From positions 1 through 64,000 of IMG/VR virus record IMGVR_UViG_3300017776_000008: a DNA stretch of 64,000 nucleotides. One strand, given 5' to 3'. Below the pieces are notes generated by a model, which saw only the letters and a program-made list of their open reading frames with translations, searched no databases and had not been told where the DNA came from. Positions within the stretch are counted from its first letter, which is position 1. Each line of letters begins with the position of its first letter. The stretch comes from a virus. Shown piece by piece: positions 33,063-40,743 of the stretch. A program made the translations under genes and the position numbers.

Positions 33063-35561
33063 ATGAAATTTTATACTAGTGTCTCTCGTTATGGCAACAA
33101 CCTACTTTACCGTGGATATGAAAACGGCTTAAAAGTTCAAAAGAAAATCAAATTTCAACCTACTCTTTTTGTAGCAACTCCTAAAGGCGATTGGAAATCA
33201 ATCGATGGCATTCCTTGTGCTCCTGTAATGATGGATTCTATGCGAGATGCTAAGGAATGGATTCAAACAAACAAAGATACTGCAGGTAGACAAATCTTTG
33301 GTAATGACAAATACATACCTGCATTTATCAATGATGAGTTCCCTGGCGATATTGAATTTAATAGTAATCAGATTAATGTAAGTACAATCGATATCGAGGT
33401 TGCATCTGACGAAGGCTTTCCACAGCCGGAAGAAGCTAACTATCCAATTATTTCGATATGCCTAAAGAACAATATTGATAACACATACTACGTCTGGGGC
33501 CTTAATGACTACGATGTAGATGCTTCCGTTATGACTACTCATCGTGTGGTTTATCAAAAGTGCGACTCAGAGTTACAACTAATGCATGCGTTTATCGCAC
33601 ATTGGTCGACTCCATCTCACACACCAGATGTTATTACTGGCTGGAACGTACGCTTCTTTGATATTCCATATATCGTCAATCGTTGTCTTAAGTTATTCAG
33701 CGAAGATGTGGTTAAGCGACTCAGTCCCTGGGGGTTGGTCGATCAACAAAACATTACTCAGATGGGCCGTACGCAACAAGCATATGATCTCAAAGGCATT
33801 GCAACTGCTGATTACCTAGAGCTATTCCAGAAGTATACTTACACCGCTCAAGAATCTTATCGCCTCGATCATATTGCTAATGTAACACTTGGCGAAAAGA
33901 AACTATCCTACGAAGAGCATGGTTCACTCCATACTCTCTATCTCCATGATCATCAAAAGTTTATTGACTATAACATCAAAGATGTCGAGTTAGTAGAACG
34001 CATGGAAGATAAGCTAGGTTTGATTACGCTTATGATGACAATGGCTTACAAAGGTGGTGTTAACTACTCGGATACTTTCGGCGTTACTGGAATCTGGGAG
34101 TCAATCATTTATCGCCATCTGTGGAAAAAGAAGGTTGCTATTCCATTCTATTCTGAAAAGATGAAGTCGTCCTATCCTGGTGGTTACGTTAAAGAACCTC
34201 ATGTTGGATTGCACGACTACGTAGTATCTTTTGATCTAAACTCACTATATCCATCACTCATTATGCAATACAATATGTCTACAGAAACTATTGCAAGTGG
34301 TGAAACAGTCGGCATTGATATTGATAAGATACTTGAAGGTTACACATTTGATAACAAAGGTAAAGCAACTGGTGCCTCTGGTCAATTATTCAACGTCGAT
34401 AAGAAAGGTGTATTCCCTACTCTCGTTGATAGCATGTACAGTGAACGTGTTGTCATTAAGAAACAAATGCTCGACGCAGAAAAAGAATTGCAGAAAGTAG
34501 ACCCTGCAGAAAAGCAACAAGTGTACAATATTGAACGTCGGATTGCAGTAGCTGAAAACCAACAGATGGCTATCAAAATTCTACTCAACTCACTCTATGG
34601 TGCTCTTGGTAATCGTTACTTCAGATTCTTTGATCAGCGTATTGCTGAGGCTATTACATTATCCGGTCAGCTAACTATTCGGTGGGCAGAGGTTGCTATT
34701 AATGGTTACCTCAATAAAATCATGAACACTAACAAAGATTATGTTATTGCAATCGATACCGACTCACTCTATGTTAACCTTGGCGATCTTGTTGAAAAGG
34801 TCAATCCTAAAAATCCAATTGACTTTCTTGATACTGTTGCGCAAGAAAAGCTCGAACCAGTTCTCAAAGATGCTTACGATGAGCTATACAAGCGCATGGG
34901 TGGTATTGAAAACAGAATGGTTATGAAACGAGAAGCTATCGCAGACCGTGGCATCTGGACGGCTAAGAAACGATACATTCTAAATGTACACGATAACGAA
35001 GGTGTGCGATACAAAGAACCTAAACTAAAAATCATGGGCATTGAGGCTATCAAATCTTCAACACCAGCACCATGTCGTGATGCACTTAAGGCGTTATTCA
35101 AAGTTATTATGAAAGGTAACGAAGGCGATACGCAGATGGCAGTACAGCAATTCAAAGAATACTTTTGCTCTCTACCAGCTCACGAAGTTGCATTCCCTCG
35201 TGGTGTATCCAAAGTTAATGAATATGCAGACAGTGCTACAATCTATCGTAAAGGTACTCCAATCCATGTTCGTGCTGCGTTGATGCATAATCGTCAGCTC
35301 AAAGTTCATTCGCTAACCAAACGATACGAACCAATCAAAAACGGCGAGAAGATTAAGTTTGTCTATCTCAAAGTTCCTAATCCAATCAAAGAAAATGTGA
35401 TTGGCTTTAACCAGTATTTACCAAAAGAGTTTGCATTGGATAAATACATTGACTATGAAACTCAATTCGAAAAAACATTCCTCCAGCCAGTTGAACCAAT
35501 ATTCAAAGCAGTTGGTTGGTCGACGGAAGAAGTGCAATCTTTGGAAGATTTTTTTGGCTAA
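33063..35561 (+). CDS. 43: DNA polymerase gp43
   Basis: Family B replicative polymerase with 3'-5' exonuclease. Exo I is STIDIEVAS (Asp110, Glu112 from this start). The polymerase has motif [12 protein letters not shown] near residue 390, motif [19 protein letters not shown] near 503-520 and motif [10 protein letters not shown] near 570. The C-terminus ends LEDFFG, a clamp-binding peptide like that of T4 gp43. ATG 33063 matches the T4 N-terminus (MK-FY); ATG 33045 or TTG 33039 would add 6 or 8 residues. The 832-residue product compares with 898 in T4. No intein or intron. Confidence 0.97.
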   Translation: MKFYTSVSRYGNNLLYRGYENGLKVQKKIKFQPTLFVATPKGDWKSIDGIPCAPVMMDSMRDAKEWIQTNKDTAGRQIFGNDKYIPAFINDEFPGDIEFNSNQINVSTIDIEVASDEGFPQPEEANYPIISICLKNNIDNTYYVWGLNDYDVDASVMTTHRVVYQKCDSELQLMHAFIAHWSTPSHTPDVITGWNVRFFDIPYIVNRCLKLFSEDVVKRLSPWGLVDQQNITQMGRTQQAYDLKGIATADYLELFQKYTYTAQESYRLDHIANVTLGEKKLSYEEHGSLHTLYLHDHQKFIDYNIKDVELVERMEDKLGLITLMMTMAYKGGVNYSDTFGVTGIWESIIYRHLWKKKVAIPFYSEKMKSSYPGGYVKEPHVGLHDYVVSFDLNSLYPSLIMQYNMSTETIASGETVGIDIDKILEGYTFDNKGKATGASGQLFNVDKKGVFPTLVDSMYSERVVIKKQMLDAEKELQKVDPAEKQQVYNIERRIAVAENQQMAIKILLNSLYGALGNRYFRFFDQRIAEAITLSGQLTIRWAEVAINGYLNKIMNTNKDYVIAIDTDSLYVNLGDLVEKVNPKNPIDFLDTVAQEKLEPVLKDAYDELYKRMGGIENRMVMKREAIADRGIWTAKKRYILNVHDNEGVRYKEPKLKIMGIEAIKSSTPAPCRDALKALFKVIMKGNEGDTQMAVQQFKEYFCSLPAHEVAFPRGVSKVNEYADSATIYRKGTPIHVRAALMHNRQLKVHSLTKRYEPIKNGEKIKFVYLKVPNPIKENVIGFNQYLPKEFALDKYIDYETQFEKTFLQPVEPIFKAVGWSTEEVQSLEDFFG

Positions 35562-35565
35562 GGGG

Positions 35566-35594
35566 TTTACATTTAACCAAAAGTATGATATAAT
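35566..35594 (+). promoter_or_regulatory. Sigma70-like promoter downstream of gp43
   Basis: TTTACA at 35566-35571, 17-base spacer, TATAAT at 35589-35594, 26 bases before ATG 35621. The -35 begins only 4 bases after the gp43 stop. Confidence 0.85.
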
Positions 35595-35620
35595 AGACCA
35601 TATTAATAACGGAGAAAACA

Positions 35621-35920
35621 ATGAAAGAAGTAAAACTAATCAGGCTAGTATCAGGCGAAGAAGTTCTTGGTGATATCAAACAAGAACGCGAAGGATATAC
35701 AGTAAGAGAAGCGTACGTGCTTATTCCTGGCGGTGAAGGCAAAATCGCCTTTATGCCATTCCAACCGTATTGCAAAGTTACTGAAAATGGAATTCACGTT
35801 AAGGAAGAACACGTACTCTTTATAACCGAACCTGTTGATGAATTAGCAGCACAGATTAAAAGTCAAAGCTCTGTGATTGATACGTCAGCAGCACCATCAC
35901 AACAAGGCATTATAGTATGA
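35621..35920 (+). CDS. LSm-like small protein, 99 aa
   Basis: Starts KEVKLIRLVSGEEVLGDI, an Sm1-like strand-turn pattern, followed by YTVREAYVLIPGGEGKIAFMPFQPYC (about residues 26-51) and VLFITEPVDELAAQ. Proteins with this layout are frequent in marine T4-like phages. It shares the layout with the protein at 17199, so two paralogous barrels may exist. It has its own promoter and overlaps the next gene by 4 bases. Function unknown; RNA binding is a hypothesis from the fold resemblance. Confidence 0.62.
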   Translation: MKEVKLIRLVSGEEVLGDIKQEREGYTVREAYVLIPGGEGKIAFMPFQPYCKVTENGIHVKEEHVLFITEPVDELAAQIKSQSSVIDTSAAPSQQGIIV

Positions 35921-36318
35921 GCAAAGACTGGGTAAAAGATATTAATGAAATGCATTCCAAATATGGAGTGCATGACTGGGTTAGAAACAATCCTGATAAA
36001 CTCAAAGAGTTTCTTGACTTTCGTCTAAAGTTTCTCTATGAAGAAGCTAATGAAACATCAATTGCTGTCAATGGCCGTGATGCGGAAGAAATCGTCGATG
36101 GCTTAATTGATGTATGTGTTATTGCAATCGGTACACTCGACTCATTCGGTGTCGATGCATATGAAGCATGGGATGCTGTACATAAAGCTAACATGGCTAA
36201 AGTAATCGGTGTAAAAGAAAGCAGGCCCAATCCACTTGGTTTGCCAGATCTAGTAAAGCCTGCAGGTTGGGAAAATCCATCGCATAGTGGCAACCATGGT
36301 CTCTTTAACGATATTTAA
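35917..36318 (+). CDS. MazG/HisE-like nucleotide pyrophosphohydrolase
   Basis: 133-residue helical protein with the metal-binding pattern of all-alpha NTP pyrophosphohydrolases: FLYEEANET (residues about 43-51) and EIVDGLIDVCVIAIG (about 61-75). The C-terminus has the phage variant RPNPLGLPDLVKPAGW (substrate-pocket residues). Phage enzymes of this kind hydrolyse dNTPs or alarmones and shape the nucleotide pool. It overlaps both neighbours, by 4 and about 23 bases. A second member lies at 37445. Confidence 0.78.
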   Translation: MSKDWVKDINEMHSKYGVHDWVRNNPDKLKEFLDFRLKFLYEEANETSIAVNGRDAEEIVDGLIDVCVIAIGTLDSFGVDAYEAWDAVHKANMAKVIGVKESRPNPLGLPDLVKPAGWENPSHSGNHGLFNDI

Positions 36319-37213
36319 TAGCATATACGATAATAAAACAGTCAAGAGAATGGACTACCAGTCTTTTGACGAGTTTGAAAAAGTATTGTACCGTTTAGCA
36401 AGTAGTGAGAAGTATCAAAAGAAAACTGATGCACCCCTTATCTCACCCGCTACATATAAGACCGGAACCACCCGAGCAAACGCTAACGTCACTGCTTGGG
36501 GTGGCTTCGGCATTGTTGATGTCGATGACTTCGAAGGTAAGATCGAAGATATTCATGATAAGTATTCTGACTACAAATATGTTTGCTATTCAACAGCAAG
36601 CTCTACCAAAGAGCAACCAAAGTTTCGTTTGGTATTTCCATTAACAGAGAACGTACCTGCGGATAAGATCAAACATTTTTGGCATGCACTCAATAAAGAA
36701 ATTGGCGATATTGCTGACGCACAAACTAAAGATCTGAGCCGTATGTACTATGTGCCATCTAAATACAAGGACGCATACAATTTTATTTTTACCCACGATG
36801 GTAAGATTATGGATCCAAAAGTATTGATGGAAAAGCATCGTTATGCAGTTAAGTCAGAATCATTCTTCGACCGACTACCAGAAGCTATTAAGAAAGGATT
36901 GCTTGAGCACAAAAAAAACCAGCTCAATAACACAAACTACAGTTGGACTGGCTACGATGATTGTCCATTTGTAAACAAGAAGCAAGTTGAAGAATATAAA
37001 GCAATTAGTAACTCAGGTTGGTATTTACAGATGTATAAGATCATGGTATCAACAGCTGGTAATGCAATGCAACGAGGGTATCCTATTACTGCAAGAGAGA
37101 TTGCTTGGATATGCCAAGACCTTGATAACCAAACTGGTAGCTGGTATGGTAAACGCGATATGGTAAAAGAAGCAGAACGTGCTATTGAGTTTTGCTTTAG
37201 AAATACTTTATAA
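36296..37213 (+). CDS. PrimPol-like (archaeo-eukaryotic primase superfamily) protein
   Basis: 305 residues from ATG 36296 (GTG 36287 would add 3). The N-terminal half has the AEP layout: GIVDVDDFEG (about residues 66-75) as the catalytic D-x-D, then YSTASSTKEQPKFRLVFPL (about 91-109) as the conserved Ser and Arg strand, and TKDLSRMYYVPSKY near 139-152. This matches primase-like domains of plasmid RepB and P4-type proteins. The C-terminal 100 residues are a helical domain. T4 uses the unrelated gp61 primase, not seen in this window. The protein may prime replication or act in repair or damage tolerance. Confidence 0.65.
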   Translation: MVSLTIFNSIYDNKTVKRMDYQSFDEFEKVLYRLASSEKYQKKTDAPLISPATYKTGTTRANANVTAWGGFGIVDVDDFEGKIEDIHDKYSDYKYVCYSTASSTKEQPKFRLVFPLTENVPADKIKHFWHALNKEIGDIADAQTKDLSRMYYVPSKYKDAYNFIFTHDGKIMDPKVLMEKHRYAVKSESFFDRLPEAIKKGLLEHKKNQLNNTNYSWTGYDDCPFVNKKQVEEYKAISNSGWYLQMYKIMVSTAGNAMQRGYPITAREIAWICQDLDNQTGSWYGKRDMVKEAERAIEFCFRNTL

Positions 37214-37216
37214 ATA
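37209..37216 (+). promoter_or_regulatory. Late promoter box overlapping the PrimPol stop
   Basis: TATAAATA across the stop codon, 82 bases before the 28-aa ORF at 37299. The gap also holds a TATAAT at 37271-37276 with a weak -35 (TTGGTT, 37247-37252), so either could serve the mini-gene. Confidence 0.45.
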
Positions 37217-37298
37217 AATTTGGGTGGTCCACATTAGAGATCCGCATTGGTTCATGCGTTAAAAGAATCGTATAATCCCGTAATGAGAGGACAATACG

Positions 37299-37385
37299 AT
37301 GACTGTAGAACTAACTTACAGAGGCGTATCATACACTAAGAAAGTTGCTAAAAAAGCAACAGGTGTAGAAAAAGCTTCTAAATAA
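37299..37385 (+). CDS. YRG-motif mini-protein (DUF4278-like), 28 aa
   Basis: ATG 37299 follows AGAGGACAATACG, a convincing ribosome site; TAA at 37383-37385. The peptide begins MTVELTYRGVSY, which matches the start of DUF4278, a short-protein family best known from cyanobacteria and their phages, and ends in a Lys-rich tail. It fills an otherwise gene-free 230-base gap. Function unknown. Confidence 0.65.
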   Translation: MTVELTYRGVSYTKKVAKKATGVEKASK

Positions 37386-37444
37386 CTAAAATAGGTGTGG
37401 AAAAATTTTAAGGGCCAAGGATGGCTTTCAATATGAGGTAAATT

Positions 37445-37699
37445 ATGAAGCATGAATTGAGAAGTTATCAGCAAGTGCTTTGCGTTACAATGGAAGAATG
37501 TGGTGAACTTACTCAGGCGTGTAGTAAAGCGTTAAGGTTCGGCAATAAGGAAGAAATTGCAAAGGAAGCTGGTGATGTATTAGCGATGATCGATTTGCTG
37601 GTTAAATATGGATTTACAACCTACGACGATTTAGAAAAAAGAAAGCAAGTAAAATTTAATAAACTAAAAAAGTATAGTAATATAATTTGGGAAGAATAA
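37445..37699 (+). CDS. MazG-like pyrophosphohydrolase, 84 aa
   Basis: Short all-alpha NTP pyrophosphohydrolase with VTMEECGELTQACSKALRFG (residues about 15-34; E-x-x-E metal site) and EIAKEAGDVLAMIDLL (about 38-53; second metal site E-x-x-D). These are the two signature helices of the MazG/dUTPase superfamily. Start ATG 37445 has GAGGTAAATT upstream. The stop is followed at 1 base by GroES. It may dephosphorylate non-canonical dNTPs, useful if the phage substitutes its cytosine, or act on (p)ppGpp. Confidence 0.83.
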   Translation: MKHELRSYQQVLCVTMEECGELTQACSKALRFGNKEEIAKEAGDVLAMIDLLVKYGFTTYDDLEKRKQVKFNKLKKYSNIIWEE

Positions 37700-37700
37700 A

Positions 37701-37961
37701 ATGATTGAAATGATTGGAAGTAATGTTCTGGTAACAGAAGCTGGAGAGGAAAAAGTATCATCTGGTGGTATTATTCTCCAAGGGCAAGTAAGTAAAGCAG
37801 CTAAACCAGGTTTGATTTTAGCTGCAGGCCCAGAAGCAACACACTTAAAGTCTGGAGACCGAGTATTTTTAAAATGGTCTGAGGCCATGGCAGTTGATGT
37901 GGATGGAAAGCAAGCAGCAATTATCGATATGAAAAATATCTTGGCGGTGCATAATGTATAA
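37701..37961 (+). CDS. GroES-like co-chaperonin
   Basis: 86-residue GroES fold: it starts MIEMIGSNVLVTEAGEEKVSSGGIILQGQ, where the mobile-loop segment (KVSSGGIIL, about residues 17-25) keeps the GGI-hydrophobic GroEL-binding motif. The C-terminal strand IIDMKNILAVH is typical. T4 uses gp31 (111 aa), a divergent analogue; this one is closer to bacterial GroES. It would cap host GroEL for gp23 folding. It overlaps the nuclease gene by 8 bases. Confidence 0.87.
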   Translation: MIEMIGSNVLVTEAGEEKVSSGGIILQGQVSKAAKPGLILAAGPEATHLKSGDRVFLKWSEAMAVDVDGKQAAIIDMKNILAVHNV

Positions 37962-38370
37962 GTATAATGTCAATGTAGTAAGGGTAGTCGATGGCGATAC
38001 AGTTGATGTAGATATAGACCTAGGGTTTGGTGTATGGCTACATAAAGAAAGGGTTAGACTAATGGGCATCGATACACCCGAGTCTAGAACTCGCGATCTT
38101 GAAGAAAAATTCTATGGCCTGGAAGCTAAAAAATTCTTGAATACACTATTATTGGAATGTCCAGTGACTCTAGTGTCTCACGAAAAGGGCAAGTTTGGTC
38201 GCATTCTTGGTGAATTGTTTATCTATGGAAATACGGATAAATCAGTAAACCAAATGATGGTCGACAATTTCCATGCCGTTCCGTACAATGGTGGAAATAA
38301 AGTTTTGACTGAACAGCAACATCTGGAAAACAGAGAGCATTTAGAAGTAAGCGCAGGCATAAAATTCTAA
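37954..38370 (+). CDS. Staphylococcal-nuclease-like thermonuclease
   Basis: 138-residue SNase domain: VVRVVDGDTVDVDIDLGFG (residues 7-25, with the catalytic Asp and metal site), RVRLMGIDTPESR (about 33-45, catalytic Arg and Glu) and GKFGRILGEL (about 79-88, second catalytic Arg). All active-site residues look intact. No signal peptide, so it acts in the cytoplasm; host DNA or RNA degradation is likely, with hydroxymethylated phage DNA possibly protected. It overlaps the GroES gene by 8 bases and ends just before the modification-operon promoter. Confidence 0.88.
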   Translation: MYKYNVNVVRVVDGDTVDVDIDLGFGVWLHKERVRLMGIDTPESRTRDLEEKFYGLEAKKFLNTLLLECPVTLVSHEKGKFGRILGELFIYGNTDKSVNQMMVDNFHAVPYNGGNKVLTEQQHLENREHLEVSAGIKF

Positions 38371-38378
38371 AAAAACCC

Positions 38379-38407
38379 TGTACATTTGGTCTTAATTGTT
38401 GTATAAT
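38379..38407 (+). promoter_or_regulatory. Sigma70-like promoter of the DNA-modification operon
   Basis: TGTACA at 38379-38384, 17-base spacer, TATAAT at 38402-38407, 26 bases before ATG 38434. Seven coupled genes follow without another promoter until 43505. Confidence 0.88.
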
Positions 38408-38433
38408 ATACCTTTAAATTATGGAGTATTCCT

Positions 38434-38763
38434 ATGAAAGAATCACTAAAAGTCTTGCAAGAATGTGCAGAACTTCAAACTAAAAAATCTAACGATTATC
38501 AGAATCCAAATTCGCGAATAAAGCAAGCCGACTACTATCCACGCGGTGTTGCTTCTATTCTCGACATTATCCAAGCTAAAACTCTACGCCTATACAGCGT
38601 AATCGAAGCTATGGAATCAGACCCTGAGTATAATCCAAACTTTGAATCCATTGAAGACTCTGGTAAAGATCTTATTAACTATGCATCGTTTTTAGTTGCT
38701 TATGCTCGTGGTGGTATTGAAGGCCAAACAGACGATAAAGATTTTCTTAACCGGAGCAAGTAA
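38434..38763 (+). CDS. DUF1599-like (nucleotide-modification-associated) protein
   Basis: 109-residue helical protein with KKSNDYQNPNSRIKQADYYPRG (residues about 17-38) and ILDIIQAKTLRLYSV, the typical layout of the DUF1599/Nmad1 family that clusters with base-modification genes in phages. It opens the operon behind the 38402 promoter and overlaps dCMP hydroxymethylase by one base. Function unknown; association with modified-nucleotide metabolism is from genomic context of the family and matches what is seen here. Confidence 0.7.
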   Translation: MKESLKVLQECAELQTKKSNDYQNPNSRIKQADYYPRGVASILDIIQAKTLRLYSVIEAMESDPEYNPNFESIEDSGKDLINYASFLVAYARGGIEGQTDDKDFLNRSK

Positions 38764-39434
38764 TGACTTTAGAAATTGATCAAATCCGCACCTACTTTCG
38801 CAATGAACTAGAGAATGAAAACTTTACCACTGATCGTAATGGTGGTAAAACTATTGAATTGATTGGTGCATCTTTTTATGCAGACGAACCAGCTATCTTT
38901 GGTACTCCCAACGAAGAGTATATTAAAGCAGAGTTGGGTTGGTACGATAGCCAATCTACTAATATCAATGATATCTACGTAGATCGCGATCCACCGCAGG
39001 CTTGGCAGATGACCGGCAATCGACACGGTGAGATTAATTCTAACTATGGCTATCTAATACATTCAAAAGGTAATGGTAATCAATATCAGAACGTTCTTGA
39101 TGAGCTATGCAAAAACCCAGACTCTCGTCGTGCATCGATGGTATATCAGCGTCCGTCTATATGGGCAGATTACAATGAGAATGGCAAGAATGACTTCATT
39201 TGTACTAACTCTGTGACTTACTATATAAGAGATGGTAAACTAGATTGTGTAGTTCAAATGAGATCTAACGATGTAATCTTTGGTTATCGCAATGACTACG
39301 CATGGCAACGACACGTGCAGTGTCAATTAGCAGATGATCTAAACAGATGTACATATGTCAAACCAGGACAGATTATTTGGCAAGTACAAAACTTACACGT
39401 CTATGACAGACACTTTGACTTGGTAAAACTATGA
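38763..39434 (+). CDS. 42: dCMP hydroxymethylase (T4 gp42 homologue)
   Basis: Thymidylate-synthase-fold enzyme that makes 5-hydroxymethyl-dCMP from dCMP and methylene-tetrahydrofolate. Catalytic Cys147 is in DFICTNSV. The motif MRSNDVIFGYRNDYAWQ (residues 166-182) places Asp178 where thymidylate synthases have Asn; this Asp selects cytosine and is the hallmark of T4 gp42 (Asp179, Cys148). Other conserved stretches are ELGWYDSQ (57-64), GEINSNYGYLI (89-99) and RRASMVYQRPS (122-132). 223 aa against 246 in T4. It overlaps the deaminase by 4 bases. The phage DNA is therefore predicted to contain hydroxymethylcytosine. Confidence 0.95.
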   Translation: MTLEIDQIRTYFRNELENENFTTDRNGGKTIELIGASFYADEPAIFGTPNEEYIKAELGWYDSQSTNINDIYVDRDPPQAWQMTGNRHGEINSNYGYLIHSKGNGNQYQNVLDELCKNPDSRRASMVYQRPSIWADYNENGKNDFICTNSVTYYIRDGKLDCVVQMRSNDVIFGYRNDYAWQRHVQCQLADDLNRCTYVKPGQIIWQVQNLHVYDRHFDLVKL

Positions 39435-39907
39435 GCGAATTTTATGATTGGGGCGTAAGTAAACATTACCGATGGGATAAGCGATATCTAAATCTTGCTG
39501 GTCATATTGCAGCATGGTCAAAAGATCCATCTAAAAAGGTAGGTGCAATTGCTGTAGGTTCAAAGGGGCAAGTATTGGCTCAAGGCTATAATGGTTTTCC
39601 TAGAAAGATCAATGATTCTGCAGTACTATATAATAATAAGGAAAGCAAATACGAACGTGTAGTTCACGCTGAAATGAACTGTATATATAATGCTACCTAC
39701 AACGGAACGTCGCTAGACGGTTCTACAATGTATATCCACGGTTTGCCAGTTTGTTCAGAGTGCGCCAAGGGTATTATCCAGGTAGGCGTTAAGCGAGTAG
39801 TTACAACAGCGATAGACGATACGATGCCTGAGAGATGGATCAAGTCTACAGAATTAACCAAACAATTATTTATGGAGGCCGGAGTCACTTACGACTTTAT
39901 TGCATAA
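39431..39907 (+). CDS. cd: dCMP deaminase
   Basis: Zinc-dependent deaminase turning dCMP to dUMP for thymidylate synthesis. VVHAEMNCIY (His-Ala-Glu, about residues 77-86) and LPVCSECAKGI (PCxxC-type zinc ligands, about 101-111) are both complete. The N-terminus RYLNLAGHIAAWSKDPSKKVGAI is typical of the family. 158 aa, against 193 in T4 Cd. Coupled to gp42 by ATGA; together they split dCMP between hmC and T synthesis. Confidence 0.93.
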   Translation: MSEFYDWGVSKHYRWDKRYLNLAGHIAAWSKDPSKKVGAIAVGSKGQVLAQGYNGFPRKINDSAVLYNNKESKYERVVHAEMNCIYNATYNGTSLDGSTMYIHGLPVCSECAKGIIQVGVKRVVTTAIDDTMPERWIKSTELTKQLFMEAGVTYDFIA

Positions 39908-39909
39908 TT

Positions 39910-40743
39910 ATGGAACATTTAATCATACCAACTTTAGGTAGAATCAATAAGCAAAAGACTTATAATAACCTACCAGAAAAATGGCAAAAACGGGTTAGCT
40001 TCGTAGTTCAACCACACGAAGCTGCACAAATGAAAGCACTTTATGGAAGTAAGGTATTAGTCTTACCAGCAGAAATCAAAGGATTATCTCCAACCAGGCA
40101 ATGGATATGGGATACATTCTATGGTACACGACATATGGTGCTTGATGACGATATGGAATACTTTAAGTACAAAGGTCCAGCACCAGAACATCTTGATACC
40201 AAATGGGAAACACGAGATATGTCTGACGCTGAGTTTGATGATGCATTTGAGACTTTTAATCGTTGGTGTGATGATGAACAAATCTATCACGGTGGCTTTT
40301 CTACATCGTGGGTAGTACCAGATCTTAAGTATTGGCCTGAACAGAATAACGTACGTATTATGACTAACTCATACTTTGATTCTAAGAATTTACCAAGAAA
40401 CATTGTATGGGATAAGTTACCAACCTCACAAGATTTCCATGCTAATCTACAGTTACTTACTCAGGGATTTGCTAATAGAATCACAACGCGTTACAGAGTA
40501 TCAATATCAGAAACCAACGCAAGTGGTGGGTGTTCAGAATATAGAACAATTGAGTTGAGCAATCAAGTTCATACTCAACTAGCTGAAATGTATCCAGACT
40601 ACGTTAAGCTAAAAACAAAGACTCTTGCAAATGGTCCGTGGAAAGGCCAAGAGCGAGTAACATGTCATATCCAATGGGCAAAAGCTTATAAGGATGCAAT
40701 TAAAAAGAAAGAAGAGATATCCTTGGAGGGTTTTTTCGGATGA
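39910..40743 (+). CDS. GT-A-type glycosyltransferase, candidate hmC sugar transferase
   Basis: ATG 39910, two bases after the deaminase stop, is chosen; the frame is open from 39835 but that part overlaps the deaminase. The start MEHLIIPTLGR and the metal-binding MVLDDDMEYF (Asp79-Asp81) match GT-A glycosyltransferases that use nucleotide sugars. 277 residues, no signal or membrane segment, so it acts in the cytoplasm. It ends SLEGFFG, a clamp-binding-like tail resembling that of gp43. In an operon with gp42 and two nucleotide-sugar enzymes it is the best candidate to glycosylate hydroxymethylcytosine in DNA. Confidence 0.75.
   Translation: MEHLIIPTLGRINKQKTYNNLPEKWQKRVSFVVQPHEAAQMKALYGSKVLVLPAEIKGLSPTRQWIWDTFYGTRHMVLDDDMEYFKYKGPAPEHLDTKWETRDMSDAEFDDAFETFNRWCDDEQIYHGGFSTSWVVPDLKYWPEQNNVRIMTNSYFDSKNLPRNIVWDKLPTSQDFHANLQLLTQGFANRITTRYRVSISETNASGGCSEYRTIELSNQVHTQLAEMYPDYVKLKTKTLANGPWKGQERVTCHIQWAKAYKDAIKKKEEISLEGFFG

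Noticed and set aside
37217-37298. Possible tRNA or structured RNA in the gap before the 28-aa ORF
   Set aside because: A GGTTC-like box is present but no acceptor stem, anticodon arm or CCA-compatible end could be drawn.
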